Of a stretch of DNA of 64,000 bases, positions 34,359 to 43,332 are shown piece after piece (position 1 is the stretch's first letter; each line of letters opens with the position of its first letter). Origin of the DNA: Limoniibacter endophyticus (GTDB taxonomy: Bacteria; Pseudomonadota; Alphaproteobacteria; Rhizobiales; Rhizobiaceae). The notes under the pieces were generated by a model. That model ran no database searches. It saw only the letters and a program-made list of their open reading frames with translations, and was not told the DNA's origin. The position numbers and the translations under genes were made by a program. The stretch spans positions 185,833 to 249,832 of the forward strand of contig NZ_BMZO01000008.1 of NCBI RefSeq assembly GCF_014652835.1. The letters run 5' to 3'.

Positions 34359-35268
34359 CAGGCGCCATGCCTGGATTGGTGCTTTCGGCCACGGGACGCT
34401 CCGCCCCGCGCTTCTTTTCGCGGTAGAGCGTGTAGAGACCCGAGCCGACGACGATAAGCCCGCCGATAATCATGTAGATGTCCGGTAGTTCGCCGAAAAT
34501 CAGGATGCCATAGATGACCGCGAAAAGCAGGTTTGTGTAGCGAAAGGGCGAGATGATGGAAATTTCGCCGACGCGCATTGCCTTGATGACAAACTGATAG
34601 CCGATGAGTACAAAAACCGCGGATACGAGGAGAGGAGCGGTATTTGCCGGCGTGGGTTCGACCCAGCCTCCCAGCGGAACGACCAGAATGGCGCCTGTGA
34701 TCGTCACCGCCACCGTCGTCAGGGTCGACATAAGAACGGGCGACACTTCCGCGGGTACGAGACGGGTCGAGAGATCGCGCAGGGCCGAGAACAGCACGGC
34801 TAGCAAGACCATGAGCGAGTAGGTGCTGAAACCCTCCGGTCCAGGACGCAGGATGATCAATACGCCCAGAAAGCCTACGCCAATCGCTGTCCAGCGCCGC
34901 CACCCAACGGCCTCACCCAGAAACAGGGCCGCACCCATCGTGACAGCCAGCGGCAGGGCCTGGAACAGGGCGGAAGCATTTGCAAGCGGCATATTAGCAA
35001 GTGCAAGAAGGAAGAAGATGGTGGCGCCAACCTCCCCGATGACCCGCAGGCCGACCGTGCGGTGCAGCAGTCGCTGCGGCGTGTGCAACTGCCCTTGCAG
35101 ATAGGCGAGGGCGAGGATGAGAACGAGGGCGAAGAGCCCGCGCACCATCATCAACTGGCCCATGTTGATTGAGGAGGAAACGAATTTCGAGACAGCGTCG
35201 TTGCTGGAAAAGGCGGCCATGGAGACCGTCATGAACATGGCACCGCGTGCGTTGGCTGAGGCGAGCAC
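34348..35268 (-). CDS. DMT superfamily (EamA) transporter
   Basis: A 306-residue inner-membrane protein of ten predicted helices in two EamA repeats (about 10-140 and 155-290). Repeat ends are marked by LFLGEAVGWRRWTAIGVGFL and ILIFGELPDIYMIIGGLIVV. Substrate not known. It lies between moaA and mobA and overlaps mobA, an unusual companion for cofactor genes; a metabolite link cannot be shown. Confidence 0.88.
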   Translation of the reverse strand: MLASANARGAMFMTVSMAAFSSNDAVSKFVSSSINMGQLMMVRGLFALVLILALAYLQGQLHTPQRLLHRTVGLRVIGEVGATIFFLLALANMPLANASALFQALPLAVTMGAALFLGEAVGWRRWTAIGVGFLGVLIILRPGPEGFSTYSLMVLLAVLFSALRDLSTRLVPAEVSPVLMSTLTTVAVTITGAILVVPLGGWVEPTPANTAPLLVSAVFVLIGYQFVIKAMRVGEISIISPFRYTNLLFAVIYGILIFGELPDIYMIIGGLIVVGSGLYTLYREKKRGAERPVAESTNPGMAPDGT

Positions 35269-35360
35269 GTCAAAACTTTCATAAGGCGGAAACGTTCGTA
35301 AGCCTTAGCATCGCAGGCGCAAAGCGCAATCGAAATCGGTAAGGACTTAACCGGATAAAT

Positions 35361-36377
35361 TCATCCGCCGGTCATGCTCATATGTCGAGAAACCGATGGC
35401 GTTCTGGTGCGGCGGTCGATGATGAAATCATGGCCCTTCGGTTTTCGTGCAATCGCCTTTTCGATCGCCTGCATGAGGAGATCATTATCGCCTGACGCTC
35501 GTAATGGCGTGCGTAGATCAGCGGCATCCTCCTGGCCCAGGCACATGAACAGGGTACCGGTGCAGGTAAGGCGCACGCGGTTGCAGCTTTCGCAGAAATT
35601 GTGGGTCATCGGCGTGATAAAGCCGAGCTTGCCGCCGGTCTCTTCAACCATGACATAACGTGCGGGACCGCCCGTCTTGTAGGCAATATCCGCGAGAGTG
35701 AATTGATCTGAAAGGCGGGCACGCACCAGGGAAAGAGGCAGATATTGATCCGTTCTATCTGCATTGACCTCGCCCATGGGCATGGTCTCGATAAGCGTCA
35801 GATCCATGCCTTCACCGTGCGCCCAGCGCAGCAATTCAGGGATCTCATTCTCGTTGAAGCCCTTAAGTGCGACCGCGTTGATCTTTATTTTGATGCCGGC
35901 TGCCTGAGCGGCCGCGATGCCTTCCTGGACCCGTTGAAGATCGCCCCAGCGGGTAATTTCTCGAAACTTGTCCGCGTCGAGCGTGTCCATGGAGACATTG
36001 ATGCGCTTGACACCGCAGTGAGCCAGTTCGGCGGCGTGCCTTGTCAGTTGTGAGCCGTTCGTCGTGAGCGTCAGTTCCTCCAGAACGCCTGTTTCGAGGT
36101 AGTGCGACAAATCGCGGATCAGTTGCATCACGTTCTTGCGTACAAGTGGCTCACCACCAGTCAGGCGAATTTTTTTCACCCCGAGTGCAATAAATGTTGC
36201 TGCCAGCCGGTGCAGTTCCTCAAGCGTCAGCAAATCCTTTTTAGGCAGGAAGTTCATGTTTTCGGCCATACAATAGGTGCAGCGAAAATCGCACCGATCC
36301 GTCACCGAGATGCGCAAATAGTCGATCGTCCGGCCGAAGGGGTCGATAATGGGATTAATCCGCAGAGGAAGCGTCAT
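35361..36377 (-). CDS. moaA: GTP 3',8-cyclase MoaA
   Basis: A 338-residue radical SAM enzyme that starts molybdopterin synthesis by cyclising GTP. The SAM cluster motif is C29-x3-C33-x2-C36 ([10 protein letters not shown]), the second cluster is [20 protein letters not shown] near residues 265-284, and the C-terminus ends in GG as in active MoaA. Start taken at [10 protein letters not shown]; the frame is open upstream but non-coding. Divergent from the DUF971 gene. Confidence 0.95.
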   Translation of the reverse strand: MTLPLRINPIIDPFGRTIDYLRISVTDRCDFRCTYCMAENMNFLPKKDLLTLEELHRLAATFIALGVKKIRLTGGEPLVRKNVMQLIRDLSHYLETGVLEELTLTTNGSQLTRHAAELAHCGVKRINVSMDTLDADKFREITRWGDLQRVQEGIAAAQAAGIKIKINAVALKGFNENEIPELLRWAHGEGMDLTLIETMPMGEVNADRTDQYLPLSLVRARLSDQFTLADIAYKTGGPARYVMVEETGGKLGFITPMTHNFCESCNRVRLTCTGTLFMCLGQEDAADLRTPLRASGDNDLLMQAIEKAIARKPKGHDFIIDRRTRTPSVSRHMSMTGG

Positions 36378-36467
36378 GAACACACTTTCGTTGAGCCGGC
36401 TGCTGGTTCTTTCATCTATTGTCACATAAATCTGCCAGAAGGCGAAGACCATGGGGAAGGTAAAAAG

Positions 36468-36815
36468 GTGAACGCACCAACCGAGTTGCGGGTTTCGAAA
36501 GATCGCAAAGTTTTGACTGTGACCTTTGAAGGTGACGCCGTTCCTCTGGAGGCGGAGCTGTTGCGCGTACTGTCTCCGTCGGCGGAAGTGCAGGGGCATG
36601 CGCCGGACCAACGCGTGACGGTGCCGGGAAAGCGGTCGATCACGATCTCCGATGTCCAGCCGATCGGTCATTATGCGATCCGGGTGGTTTTTGCCGATGG
36701 CCACGATTCCGGGCTTTTTACCTGGAATTATCTTGCGAAGCTGGCCCGCGAAAAAGATGCGCTGTTTGCGCAATATCTGGATGAGTTGGCGGCGAAAGGC
36801 CTGTCACGCGACTAG
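36468..36815 (+). CDS. DUF971 domain protein (gamma-butyrobetaine hydroxylase N-terminal-like)
   Basis: A 115-residue protein: [18 protein letters not shown] at the N-terminus, [12 protein letters not shown] (typical LR..SPSAEVqGH) near 37-48, and [20 protein letters not shown] near 73-92. The GTG start at 36468 is chosen since no in-frame ATG fits and GGGGAAGG lies upstream. Members of this family occur near Fe-S and Mo cofactor genes; here it is divergent from moaA. Function not established. Confidence 0.82.
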   Translation: MNAPTELRVSKDRKVLTVTFEGDAVPLEAELLRVLSPSAEVQGHAPDQRVTVPGKRSITISDVQPIGHYAIRVVFADGHDSGLFTWNYLAKLAREKDALFAQYLDELAAKGLSRD

Positions 36816-36823
36816 GCGAGGGA

Positions 36824-37438
36824 ATGATGGTGCATATTCAAACACTGGCAGAGCTGGAAGCGATTTACGGTGTCCCCGGTGAGGCGTCGCTAGTCAAGGA
36901 GCTCGACCAGATCATTCCTGAATATGCCGCGTATATCGAGGCTTCTCCCTTTGTCGCGCTGGCGACAGTTGGGCCGGAGGGACTCGATTGTTCGCCGCGC
37001 GGCGATGCGGGGCAGGTGGTACGCATTGCTGATCCGAAGACCGTACTTCTGCCAGACCGCCGCGGCAATAATCGCATAGACTCGCTACGCAACATCGTGC
37101 GCGATCCCCGTGTCGCATTGCTTTTCCTCATTCCAGGGTCGGGAACGACTTTGCGCATTAACGGCCGGGCCGCGATCAGTGCAGATGCCGAGTTGCTCTC
37201 CTCTCTCGTGATGGAGGGCAAGAAGCCGCGCTCGGTCATCATCATCACGGTCGAAAGTATCTATTTCCAGTGTGCCCGCGCCATCAAGCGGTCCGACTTG
37301 TGGAATCCGCAGAGGCATGTCGATGTCGCGAATCTGCCAACGCCTGGCACCATCCTGGAAATCACCAGCAAGGCCAGCATTGACGGCGGGACCTATGATC
37401 GTCAATGGCCCGAACGCGCTGCCGCTACCATGTGGTAG
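36824..37438 (+). CDS. Pyridoxamine 5'-phosphate oxidase-family (FMN-binding split barrel) protein
   Basis: A 204-residue protein of the MSMEG_1061-like PPOX subgroup: FVALATVGPEGLDCSPRGD near residues 42-60, DRRGNNRIDSLRNIVRDPRV near 78-97, FLIPGSGTTLRINGRA. Probably binds FMN or F420-like flavin; substrate unknown. Begins 8 nt after the DUF971 gene, so co-transcribed. Confidence 0.85.
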   Translation: MMVHIQTLAELEAIYGVPGEASLVKELDQIIPEYAAYIEASPFVALATVGPEGLDCSPRGDAGQVVRIADPKTVLLPDRRGNNRIDSLRNIVRDPRVALLFLIPGSGTTLRINGRAAISADAELLSSLVMEGKKPRSVIIITVESIYFQCARAIKRSDLWNPQRHVDVANLPTPGTILEITSKASIDGGTYDRQWPERAAATMW

Positions 37439-37448
37439 AATTAGCAGG

Positions 37449-37490
37449 GCATCTTCCTGAATTGATTCAGGAAGATGCTTCTACTATTTG
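37449..37490. terminator. Bidirectional terminator-like palindrome
   Basis: GCATCTTCCTGAAT and ATTCAGGAAGATGC are a perfect 14-bp inverted repeat separated by 2 nt, between the convergent PPOX-family and L,D-transpeptidase genes. TTCTACTATTTG follows on the plus strand. Confidence 0.75.
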
Positions 37491-37503
37491 ATCTTACTAA
37501 GCA

Positions 37504-38121
37504 TCAGCTGTGAACGACGATGACCCGGGTACCCACTTTCACGCGTTCGTAGAGATGCTCGACATCGTCATTTGCCATACGGATGCAGCCCGAAGACATG
37601 GCGTGTCCGATCGTCCAAGGCTGATTGGTGCCATGGATGCGATAGAGGGTAGAGCCGATGTAAAGCGCGCGTGCGCCGAGTGGATTTTCCGGGCCGCCGG
37701 GCATATAGGCCGGAAGAATGCGGCCCTTGGCCTTTTCACGAGCGATCATGCGAGGAGGGGGAGTCCAACCTGGCCATTCCGCCTTGCGTGAGATCTTGTT
37801 GGAACCGGCCCAGGTGAAACCATCCTTGCCAACGCCGACGGCATATTTCAGAGCGCGACCATTGCCCAGCGTATAATAGAGGCGACGCTCAGCGGTGTTC
37901 ACGATAATGGTATTCGGCGGATACTTGCCGTTATAACGCACCGTCTGGCGCGGTATCGGCGAGGCGTTGGAACGATAGTGGCGGTTGGTCGCGACAGGAG
38001 GCTTGCCGCCTCGGAAAATCTTTTCCAGCAGCCCTGGACTGCGTGTGTCTTGCGCAACGGCAGGTGTTTGTGAGGTCGCAAGCAATGCAACACACGCTAG
38101 CGTAAGGAAAATCTTCTTCAT
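37504..38121 (-). CDS. L,D-transpeptidase (YkuD domain)
   Basis: A 205-residue periplasmic enzyme that makes 3-3 cross-links in peptidoglycan or attaches outer-membrane proteins to it. Signal peptide KKIFLTLACVALLATSQTPAVA, then the YkuD domain with NTAERRLYYTLGNGRALKY and the catalytic HGTNQPW...GHAMSSGCIRM (Cys near 180). Divergent from a second, larger L,D-transpeptidase gene. In Brucella such enzymes link outer-membrane beta-barrels to the wall. Confidence 0.93.
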   Translation of the reverse strand: MKKIFLTLACVALLATSQTPAVAQDTRSPGLLEKIFRGGKPPVATNRHYRSNASPIPRQTVRYNGKYPPNTIIVNTAERRLYYTLGNGRALKYAVGVGKDGFTWAGSNKISRKAEWPGWTPPPRMIAREKAKGRILPAYMPGGPENPLGARALYIGSTLYRIHGTNQPWTIGHAMSSGCIRMANDDVEHLYERVKVGTRVIVVHS

Positions 38122-38434
38122 CGGTCCCCTCTCGATCAGATTCTGTTAGTAGGCAGTCGGCATTTCGCGAAGTCAATCGTGCCTCGATGCTGTAACGAAA
38201 AAATGAGTATTTTCTAAATTATCAGAAATTACTTCTCCCGGTACGAGCCGGCTGACATCTGCTTGTTGCCTGAGAGTCCGGGGGGCATCGGCGAATAGCT
38301 GTGTGTAATCACGGTGCAGATGAAATGTTTCTTATGCAAATTTTAATAATGTTTAATCATTTTTGCCGGAGCCTGCCGCCCGCGTGAGTCTGCTGGACGA
38401 ACGCCTGCAATCGTGTCGATTTCCGGAGCAAATC
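38122..38434. other. 313-bp AT-rich region between divergent L,D-transpeptidase genes
   Basis: Holds the two opposing promoters but none is clear enough to assign. Notable only for AT-rich stretches and TTAATAATGTTTAA at 38343-38356, which resembles a CtrA site with a 6- instead of 7-nt spacer. No RNA motif recognised. Confidence 0.5.
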
Positions 38435-40363
38435 ATGTCGCGTTCTCTCCGCTTCAAGGCCCTCATACTGCTGACGGCAACGGCGATCCTGACGCCGCAC
38501 AATGCGCAGGCTGAGTATCTCTTCGACCGGTTGTTTGGAAGAAATAAGCAGCAGACGCAGCAGGTTGCGCCTGCGCCTGCACAGCGTGGGCGGGCTCCTG
38601 CAACACAATCCACGATGCCGATCAAGCGACAAGTCGCTCCAAAGCCAATCCGCAAGATCGCCGCACCGTCATATTATACTTATAGAGTTGCAACGCCCGG
38701 TTCGCTTGATATTGCCGCGCTTGCAGAAAAGCTTGATGCCTATCAGGGACCGGAACTGGCTCCCGCTAAGCACGGTTTCCGTTGGGCGATCTTCGCTGCG
38801 TCGGCAGAAAAGATCTCGTCCGAAAAACCGATTGCCGAAGCGGTTGTCGCACATTATGCGGCAAAGCCGGAATTTGTCTGGATCGAGAATGGTACGTTCG
38901 GTGAAAAGGCCAAGATCGCGCTCGATATCCTTGAGCATGCGGACAGGGAAGGGCTTTCACCTGCCGATTATACCGTCCCGGCTCTCGGCACGGACGCTGC
39001 CTCTCTGGCGGTTGGCGAACTGACGCTGTCGGCCCGCCTTCTTCGTTTTGCACAGGATGTCAATTCAGGTCGCGTCGATCCGAACAAGCTTTCCGGCTAT
39101 CACGACTTCGCCAGGAAGGATTTAGATCTGTCCGCTGCAATGAATGCACTGACGAGCGGCGATCTGGCTGCCTATCTTGAGAGTCTTCAGCCGAAGGACA
39201 AGGTTTATGTCCAGCTGCGTCGCGAACTGGAAATGCTGCGTGCCATGCCGGATGACCGGATCGAAGTCTCGGCAAACTTGCTGATACGCCCGGGTGCGGC
39301 CGATGCCGAGTTTAGCAAGATTTTGGCCGTCATAGCGGAAGAGTTGCGGGCGCAGCGTGACAACAGCCTCATCACCGCTGCAACCCAGTCCGTGGATGGC
39401 GCTCCGGTCACAGTGACGGAAGCGGACAAGATGCTGGCGCTGCTCGAGCAACACAAGGACTCCGAAATTTATAGCGCAGAACTCGTGCCCATCATCAAAG
39501 CGGCACAGGAACGTGCGGGGTTGAAGCCGGATGGCATTATCGGCCCGCGTACGGTGCAAAGGCTCGTAGGCCTGTCGAAGAGCGATCGCATCGCGCGCGT
39601 CGAAGTGGCAATGGAGCAGTTGCGCTGGCACCCGCAGGAGCTGGGCGAAACCCGCGTCTTCATCAATCAGCCCGCTTTTATTGTCAATTATATCGAAAAC
39701 GGCGAATTGAAGCTCACCATGAAGACGGTGATCGGTACGAAGGCCAATCAGACCAGCTTCTTTTATGACCAGATCGACAATGTGGTCTTCAACCCTTATT
39801 GGGGTGTACCCACTTCTATCATCGTCAATGAGATGCTTCCGCGCCTGCGCTCCGATCCCGGCTATCTGGATCGTGCCGGCTATGAGGTCGTGGATTCCAA
39901 GGGTAGGAAGATCCCCTCATCGTCAATCAACTGGGCAGCGCATGGAAGCCGGATCCCCTATAGCGTCCGCCAGGTCCCCAGCGAGCGCAATGCGCTTGGC
40001 GAATTGAAGATTCTCTTTCCCAACAAACACGCGATCTACATGCATGACACCCCGGCCCGTGCACTGTTTGCGCGCGAGGATCGCGCTTACAGTCACGGCT
40101 GCGTACGTCTTGAAAACCCGCGTGCGATGGCTGCCGCGCTCCTTGATATCAGCGTCGAGGAAGTTGGTGCGCGGATCAAGGGCGGAAAGACTTCGGGAGC
40201 CAAGGTTAAGCGCGACATTCCGGTTTATATTGCCTATTTCACCGCTTGGCCGGACGCCAGTGGCAAGGTGCATTATTACAACGATATCTACGAACGCGAT
40301 GAGTATGTACTGAAGGCGCTGGACAAGGTTAGCGCTTCTCGCTCGAAAGTCGAAGAGAGCTAG
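38435..40363 (+). CDS. Large L,D-transpeptidase with peptidoglycan-binding domain (YcbB-like)
   Basis: A 642-residue periplasmic enzyme. Signal peptide RSLRFKALILLTATAILTPHNAQA, scaffold domain about 140-330, peptidoglycan-binding repeat LKPDGIIGPRTVQRLVGL near 362-380, and the YkuD domain about 420-570 with IYMHDTP and YSHGCVRLENP (catalytic Cys near 554). ATG chosen at 38435 with CCGGAG upstream. The size and order match the LdtD/YcbB class, which crosslinks stem peptides and works at the cell pole or under envelope stress. Confidence 0.93.
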   Translation: MSRSLRFKALILLTATAILTPHNAQAEYLFDRLFGRNKQQTQQVAPAPAQRGRAPATQSTMPIKRQVAPKPIRKIAAPSYYTYRVATPGSLDIAALAEKLDAYQGPELAPAKHGFRWAIFAASAEKISSEKPIAEAVVAHYAAKPEFVWIENGTFGEKAKIALDILEHADREGLSPADYTVPALGTDAASLAVGELTLSARLLRFAQDVNSGRVDPNKLSGYHDFARKDLDLSAAMNALTSGDLAAYLESLQPKDKVYVQLRRELEMLRAMPDDRIEVSANLLIRPGAADAEFSKILAVIAEELRAQRDNSLITAATQSVDGAPVTVTEADKMLALLEQHKDSEIYSAELVPIIKAAQERAGLKPDGIIGPRTVQRLVGLSKSDRIARVEVAMEQLRWHPQELGETRVFINQPAFIVNYIENGELKLTMKTVIGTKANQTSFFYDQIDNVVFNPYWGVPTSIIVNEMLPRLRSDPGYLDRAGYEVVDSKGRKIPSSSINWAAHGSRIPYSVRQVPSERNALGELKILFPNKHAIYMHDTPARALFAREDRAYSHGCVRLENPRAMAAALLDISVEEVGARIKGGKTSGAKVKRDIPVYIAYFTAWPDASGKVHYYNDIYERDEYVLKALDKVSASRSKVEES

Positions 40364-40385
40364 CGCGTACAGCGAAAAATAGTTC

Positions 40386-40416
40386 TTGCCCCTCTAGTAA
40401 CTAGAGGTCGTAGACC
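40386..40416 (+). promoter_or_regulatory. MerR-type promoter/operator of the zntA-like gene
   Basis: TTGCCC (40386-40391) and TAGACC (40411-40416) are 19 bp apart, the lengthened spacer typical of promoters activated by MerR-family proteins. The spacer carries CCTCTAGTAACTAGAGG (40391-40407), a perfect 7-3-7 inverted repeat very like the PbrR/ZntR/CadR operators. The merR gene at the far end of the ATPase gene is the likely regulator. Confidence 0.75.
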
Positions 40417-40436
40417 ATCCCTGAATGAAGGGATGG
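40415..40436 (+). repeat. Inverted repeat across the start of the zntA-like message
   Basis: CCATCCCT and AGGGATGG are a perfect 8-bp inverted repeat with a 6-nt spacer. It overlaps the end of the -10 element and reaches the first ATG at 40433 and the AAGGG ribosome-binding site. It may be a second operator, or part of it may fold in the RNA. Confidence 0.5.
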
Positions 40437-40441
40437 TTAGG

Positions 40442-42637
40442 ATGAAAGATATTCAACACACGCGCTTCAGGGTCGGCGGCATGGATTGTGCCTCGTGCGC
40501 CGCCAAGATCGATAGGGCAGTGCGTCGGCTTCCCGACGTGGAAGACGTTTCTGTTTCGGTTTCCGGCGGCACGATGAGTGTACGCTACTCTGGCGATGAC
40601 ACTTTTGCCGCCATTCAGAAGCAGGTTTCCAGGCTCGGTTATCCGGTTACGCCTGTCATTGATGGACCAAACCGCATCGTTGCCGATCATGACGAAGCCG
40701 GTTTTTGCCGTGGCGACAGTTCCAGGGTAAAAGATTGTGGGTCAATCCACGTCCATTCCCACGTACAGGCGCATGAGTCCTCGGGCGGTCCCTGGTGGAA
40801 ATCGGATAAAGGCGGTCTGACGATTTTCTCCGGGGTGGCGCTCCTTCTTGCCTATGGTCTCGGCCAGCTCTTGCCGGAAATCGGCAGTGTCGCGTTCGTC
40901 ATTGCCATGTTCGTCGGTCTCGTGCCGATCGCAAGACGTGCTTTTGCAGCGGCTCAAGCGGGGACGCCTTTTTCAATCGAAATGCTGATGACGATCGCAG
41001 CCTTGGGCGCTGTCTTCATCAATGCGGCTGAAGAAGCGGCAGCGGTCGTCTTTCTGTTCCTTGTTGGTGAATTGCTGGAAGGGGTGGCAGCGGGCCAGGC
41101 CCGCGCCAGCATCAAGGCGCTTGGAGCGCTGATCCCTGAAACCGCGCAACTGGAAGTAGGAGGGCAAGTGCGCGTGGTTCCCGCGGAGACGCTCGAGCTT
41201 GGGCAGATCGTCATTATTCGTCCCGGTGACCGCATTGCGGCCGATGGTATCGTTCTTTCCGGTGAGAGCGACATTGACGAAGCATCGGTGACGGGGGAAA
41301 GCACTCCCGTTCAGAAGGGTATCGGCGACGTTGTCTTCGCCGGTACCGTGAACGGCGCTGGCGTCTTGCGTTCTCGTGTGACTGCTACGGCGCGGGATAA
41401 TACCATCGCCCGCATTATCAGGCTCGTTGAAGAGGCACAGGAAAGCAAGGCACCGACCGAGCGCTTTATCGATCGCTTTTCGCGTTATTATACGCCCGGC
41501 GTGGTTGCCGTTGCCGCGCTTGTCGCAATCATTCCGCCGCTATTTGTGGGTGCCGCCTGGGGAGAGTGGGTCTATCGCGGCCTTGCGGTTCTCCTGATTG
41601 GCTGTCCTTGCGCTCTGGTGATCTCGACGCCGGCGGCGATTGCCGCTTCCCTTTCAGCCGGTGCTCGCCGTGGTTTGCTGATGAAAGGGGGCGCGGTTCT
41701 TGAGGGTTTTGGCAAACTCACCGCCATAGCGTTCGACAAGACGGGAACTCTCACCGAGGGGCGACCCAGGGTCACAGACATTCTGGTTCTGGGTGAGCTA
41801 CCGGAAACCGAAGTGGTTAGGCTGGCGGCGGCGCTGGAAGCGGGTTCAAGCCATCCGCTGGCGCTTGCCATTCTTGCTCATGCCGAAGGCATCGTGCTTC
41901 CGCCAGCGGAAAAGGCGCGCGCATTGGGAGGCAAAGGCGTCACTGGCACCATCGAAGGCAGGGAGGTTTTGCTTTCTTCCCTGCGTGCCATATCGGTACC
42001 ATTGTCCGATGAAGCCCTGGCCGTCATTGCACGGCTGAATGATGAGGGAAAGACGGTGTCTGTTCTTGCCGTTGATGGGGCCGTTGCGGGTGCCATCGCG
42101 ATGCGCGACGAACCACGCGCCGACGCTATTGCCGGGCTTCTGGCTTTAAAGGAAAGCGGCTTGCGCACACTCATGTTGACCGGTGACAACCGCCGCACTG
42201 CCCAAGCCATAGGTGACATGCTTGGCATAGAGGTTCGCGCCGAACTTATGCCAGAGGACAAGCAGCGCATCGTCAACGAACTGCAGCGTGAGGGTCTGAT
42301 TGTCGGCAAGGTTGGCGATGGCATCAATGATGCGCCCGCTCTGGCTGCCGCCGACATAGGCATTGCCATGGGCGGCGGCACCGACATCGCGCTGGAAACG
42401 GCGGACGCCGCAGTGCTCCATGGACGTGTAAGCGACGTTTCAAAAATGATAGTCTTATCAAAACGTATGATGCGAAACATCTTCCAGAACATTGCCATCG
42501 CCCTCGGCCTCAAAGCGCTATTTCTGGTAACGACGGTTCTGGGTGTAACGGGGCTTTGGCCAGCAATCTTGGCCGACACTGGCGCAACTGTTCTGGTGAC
42601 GCTCAACGCACTGCGGCTTTTACGGCAGCCAGTTTGA
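40442..42637 (+). CDS. zntA: Zn2+/Cd2+/Pb2+-exporting P1B-type ATPase
   Basis: A 731-residue inner-membrane pump. One N-terminal metal-binding domain GGMDCASCAAKID (residues 11-23), a His-rich linker (SIHVHSHVQAHES), the membrane motif CPCALVISTPAA near 386 (Val-Ile-Ser-Thr-Pro marks the Zn/Cd/Pb subgroup, not copper), phosphorylation motif DKTGTLTEG near 432, SSHPLA, and GDGINDAPAL near 625. ATG at 40442 has AAGGG at good distance; an ATG at 40433 is too close to it. Controlled by a MerR-type promoter and followed 4 nt later by the convergent merR. Confidence 0.93.
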   Translation: MKDIQHTRFRVGGMDCASCAAKIDRAVRRLPDVEDVSVSVSGGTMSVRYSGDDTFAAIQKQVSRLGYPVTPVIDGPNRIVADHDEAGFCRGDSSRVKDCGSIHVHSHVQAHESSGGPWWKSDKGGLTIFSGVALLLAYGLGQLLPEIGSVAFVIAMFVGLVPIARRAFAAAQAGTPFSIEMLMTIAALGAVFINAAEEAAAVVFLFLVGELLEGVAAGQARASIKALGALIPETAQLEVGGQVRVVPAETLELGQIVIIRPGDRIAADGIVLSGESDIDEASVTGESTPVQKGIGDVVFAGTVNGAGVLRSRVTATARDNTIARIIRLVEEAQESKAPTERFIDRFSRYYTPGVVAVAALVAIIPPLFVGAAWGEWVYRGLAVLLIGCPCALVISTPAAIAASLSAGARRGLLMKGGAVLEGFGKLTAIAFDKTGTLTEGRPRVTDILVLGELPETEVVRLAAALEAGSSHPLALAILAHAEGIVLPPAEKARALGGKGVTGTIEGREVLLSSLRAISVPLSDEALAVIARLNDEGKTVSVLAVDGAVAGAIAMRDEPRADAIAGLLALKESGLRTLMLTGDNRRTAQAIGDMLGIEVRAELMPEDKQRIVNELQREGLIVGKVGDGINDAPALAAADIGIAMGGGTDIALETADAAVLHGRVSDVSKMIVLSKRMMRNIFQNIAIALGLKALFLVTTVLGVTGLWPAILADTGATVLVTLNALRLLRQPV

Positions 42638-42641
42638 TCGG

Positions 42642-43055
42642 TCAGTGCTCGTCAGCACACAGTTCGTGGCTGGCGAGCGCATGGATGACGTAGCAGTCCG
42701 CCACCTGATTGCCGTTGCAATGGGTGGCGATGCGTTCCAGTTCAGCTTCAAGCTTCTTTAGTCTGACGATTTTATCGCGCACTGCGGCGAGTTGTTCCGC
42801 TGCGATGCGATCGGCTTCCGCACATGGTTGCTCCGGATGCTGACTCAATTCGATCAGCTCGCGGATCGCGTCGATCGTCAGGCCGAGATCGCGGGCATGG
42901 CGGATGAAGGAAAGTCGATCGCGCTCACCTTTGGAATAGCGCCGCTGGTTTCCTTCCGAGCGTTCCGAATGCGAAAGAAGTCCCATCTGCTCATAGTAGC
43001 GGATGGTAGGCACCTTCACGCCAGTTGCCCTGGAGAGATCGCCAATCGTCAGCAT
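42642..43055 (-). CDS. MerR-family metal-responsive regulator (ZntR/CadR/PbrR-like)
   Basis: A 137-residue MerR protein: helix-turn-helix TIGDLSRATGVKVPTIRYYE at residues 3-22, wing GNQRRYS, dimer helix from about 80. Metal-loop residues include Cys in EQPCAEAD near 78 and THCNGNQVADC near 112-122, plus a Cys/His tail (HELCADEH). This pattern fits Zn/Cd/Pb sensing. It should bind the 19-bp spacer promoter of the convergent ATPase gene. Confidence 0.9.
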   Translation of the reverse strand: MLTIGDLSRATGVKVPTIRYYEQMGLLSHSERSEGNQRRYSKGERDRLSFIRHARDLGLTIDAIRELIELSQHPEQPCAEADRIAAEQLAAVRDKIVRLKKLEAELERIATHCNGNQVADCYVIHALASHELCADEH

Positions 43056-43164
43056 CGTCTTGTCCCGATATGTTGCACAGTGAATATGTATGCAGGCTTG
43101 ACGGGACGTTCCAGATGGAAAGTGCTGCGACCCGTTTTGAAACCGAAAGAAAGCGTGTGCTGGA

Positions 43165-43239
43165 TGGTGGGCGTGACAGGGATTGAACCTGTGACCCCTG
43201 CCGTGTGAAGGCAGTGCTCTCCCGCTGAGCTACACGCCC
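43165..43239 (-). tRNA. tRNA-Val (anticodon CAC)
   Basis: On the minus strand: acceptor GGGCGTG/CACGCCC, D arm GCTC...GAGC, anticodon arm CTGCC-TTCACAC-GGCAG giving anticodon CAC, T arm ACAGG-TTCAATC-CCTGT, discriminator A and encoded CCA. All stems pair fully. It reads GUG codons. It stands between gph and merR. Confidence 0.97.
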
Positions 43240-43332
43240 AAGGCCTTAGCGGCTCAAGGATGGCGGCGATATAAGGGGCAAGGGGGCTACCCGTCAATAT
43301 GCTCCCGGCGATAAACACCGAAAGCGAGTCCG

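Noticed and set aside
38260..38300. Glycine-riboswitch-like stretch (CCTGAGAG...GGGGGGC)
   Set aside because: Only isolated short pieces resemble it; the required paired core is not present and the neighbouring genes are not glycine-related.
38343..38356. CtrA site upstream of the large L,D-transpeptidase gene
   Set aside because: TTAATAATGTTTAA has a 6-nt instead of 7-nt spacer and lies in an AT-rich stretch where such matches are frequent.
43165..43239. tRNA gene as an integration site for a genomic island
   Set aside because: No integrase gene, no direct repeat of the tRNA 3' end and no composition shift are seen on either side.
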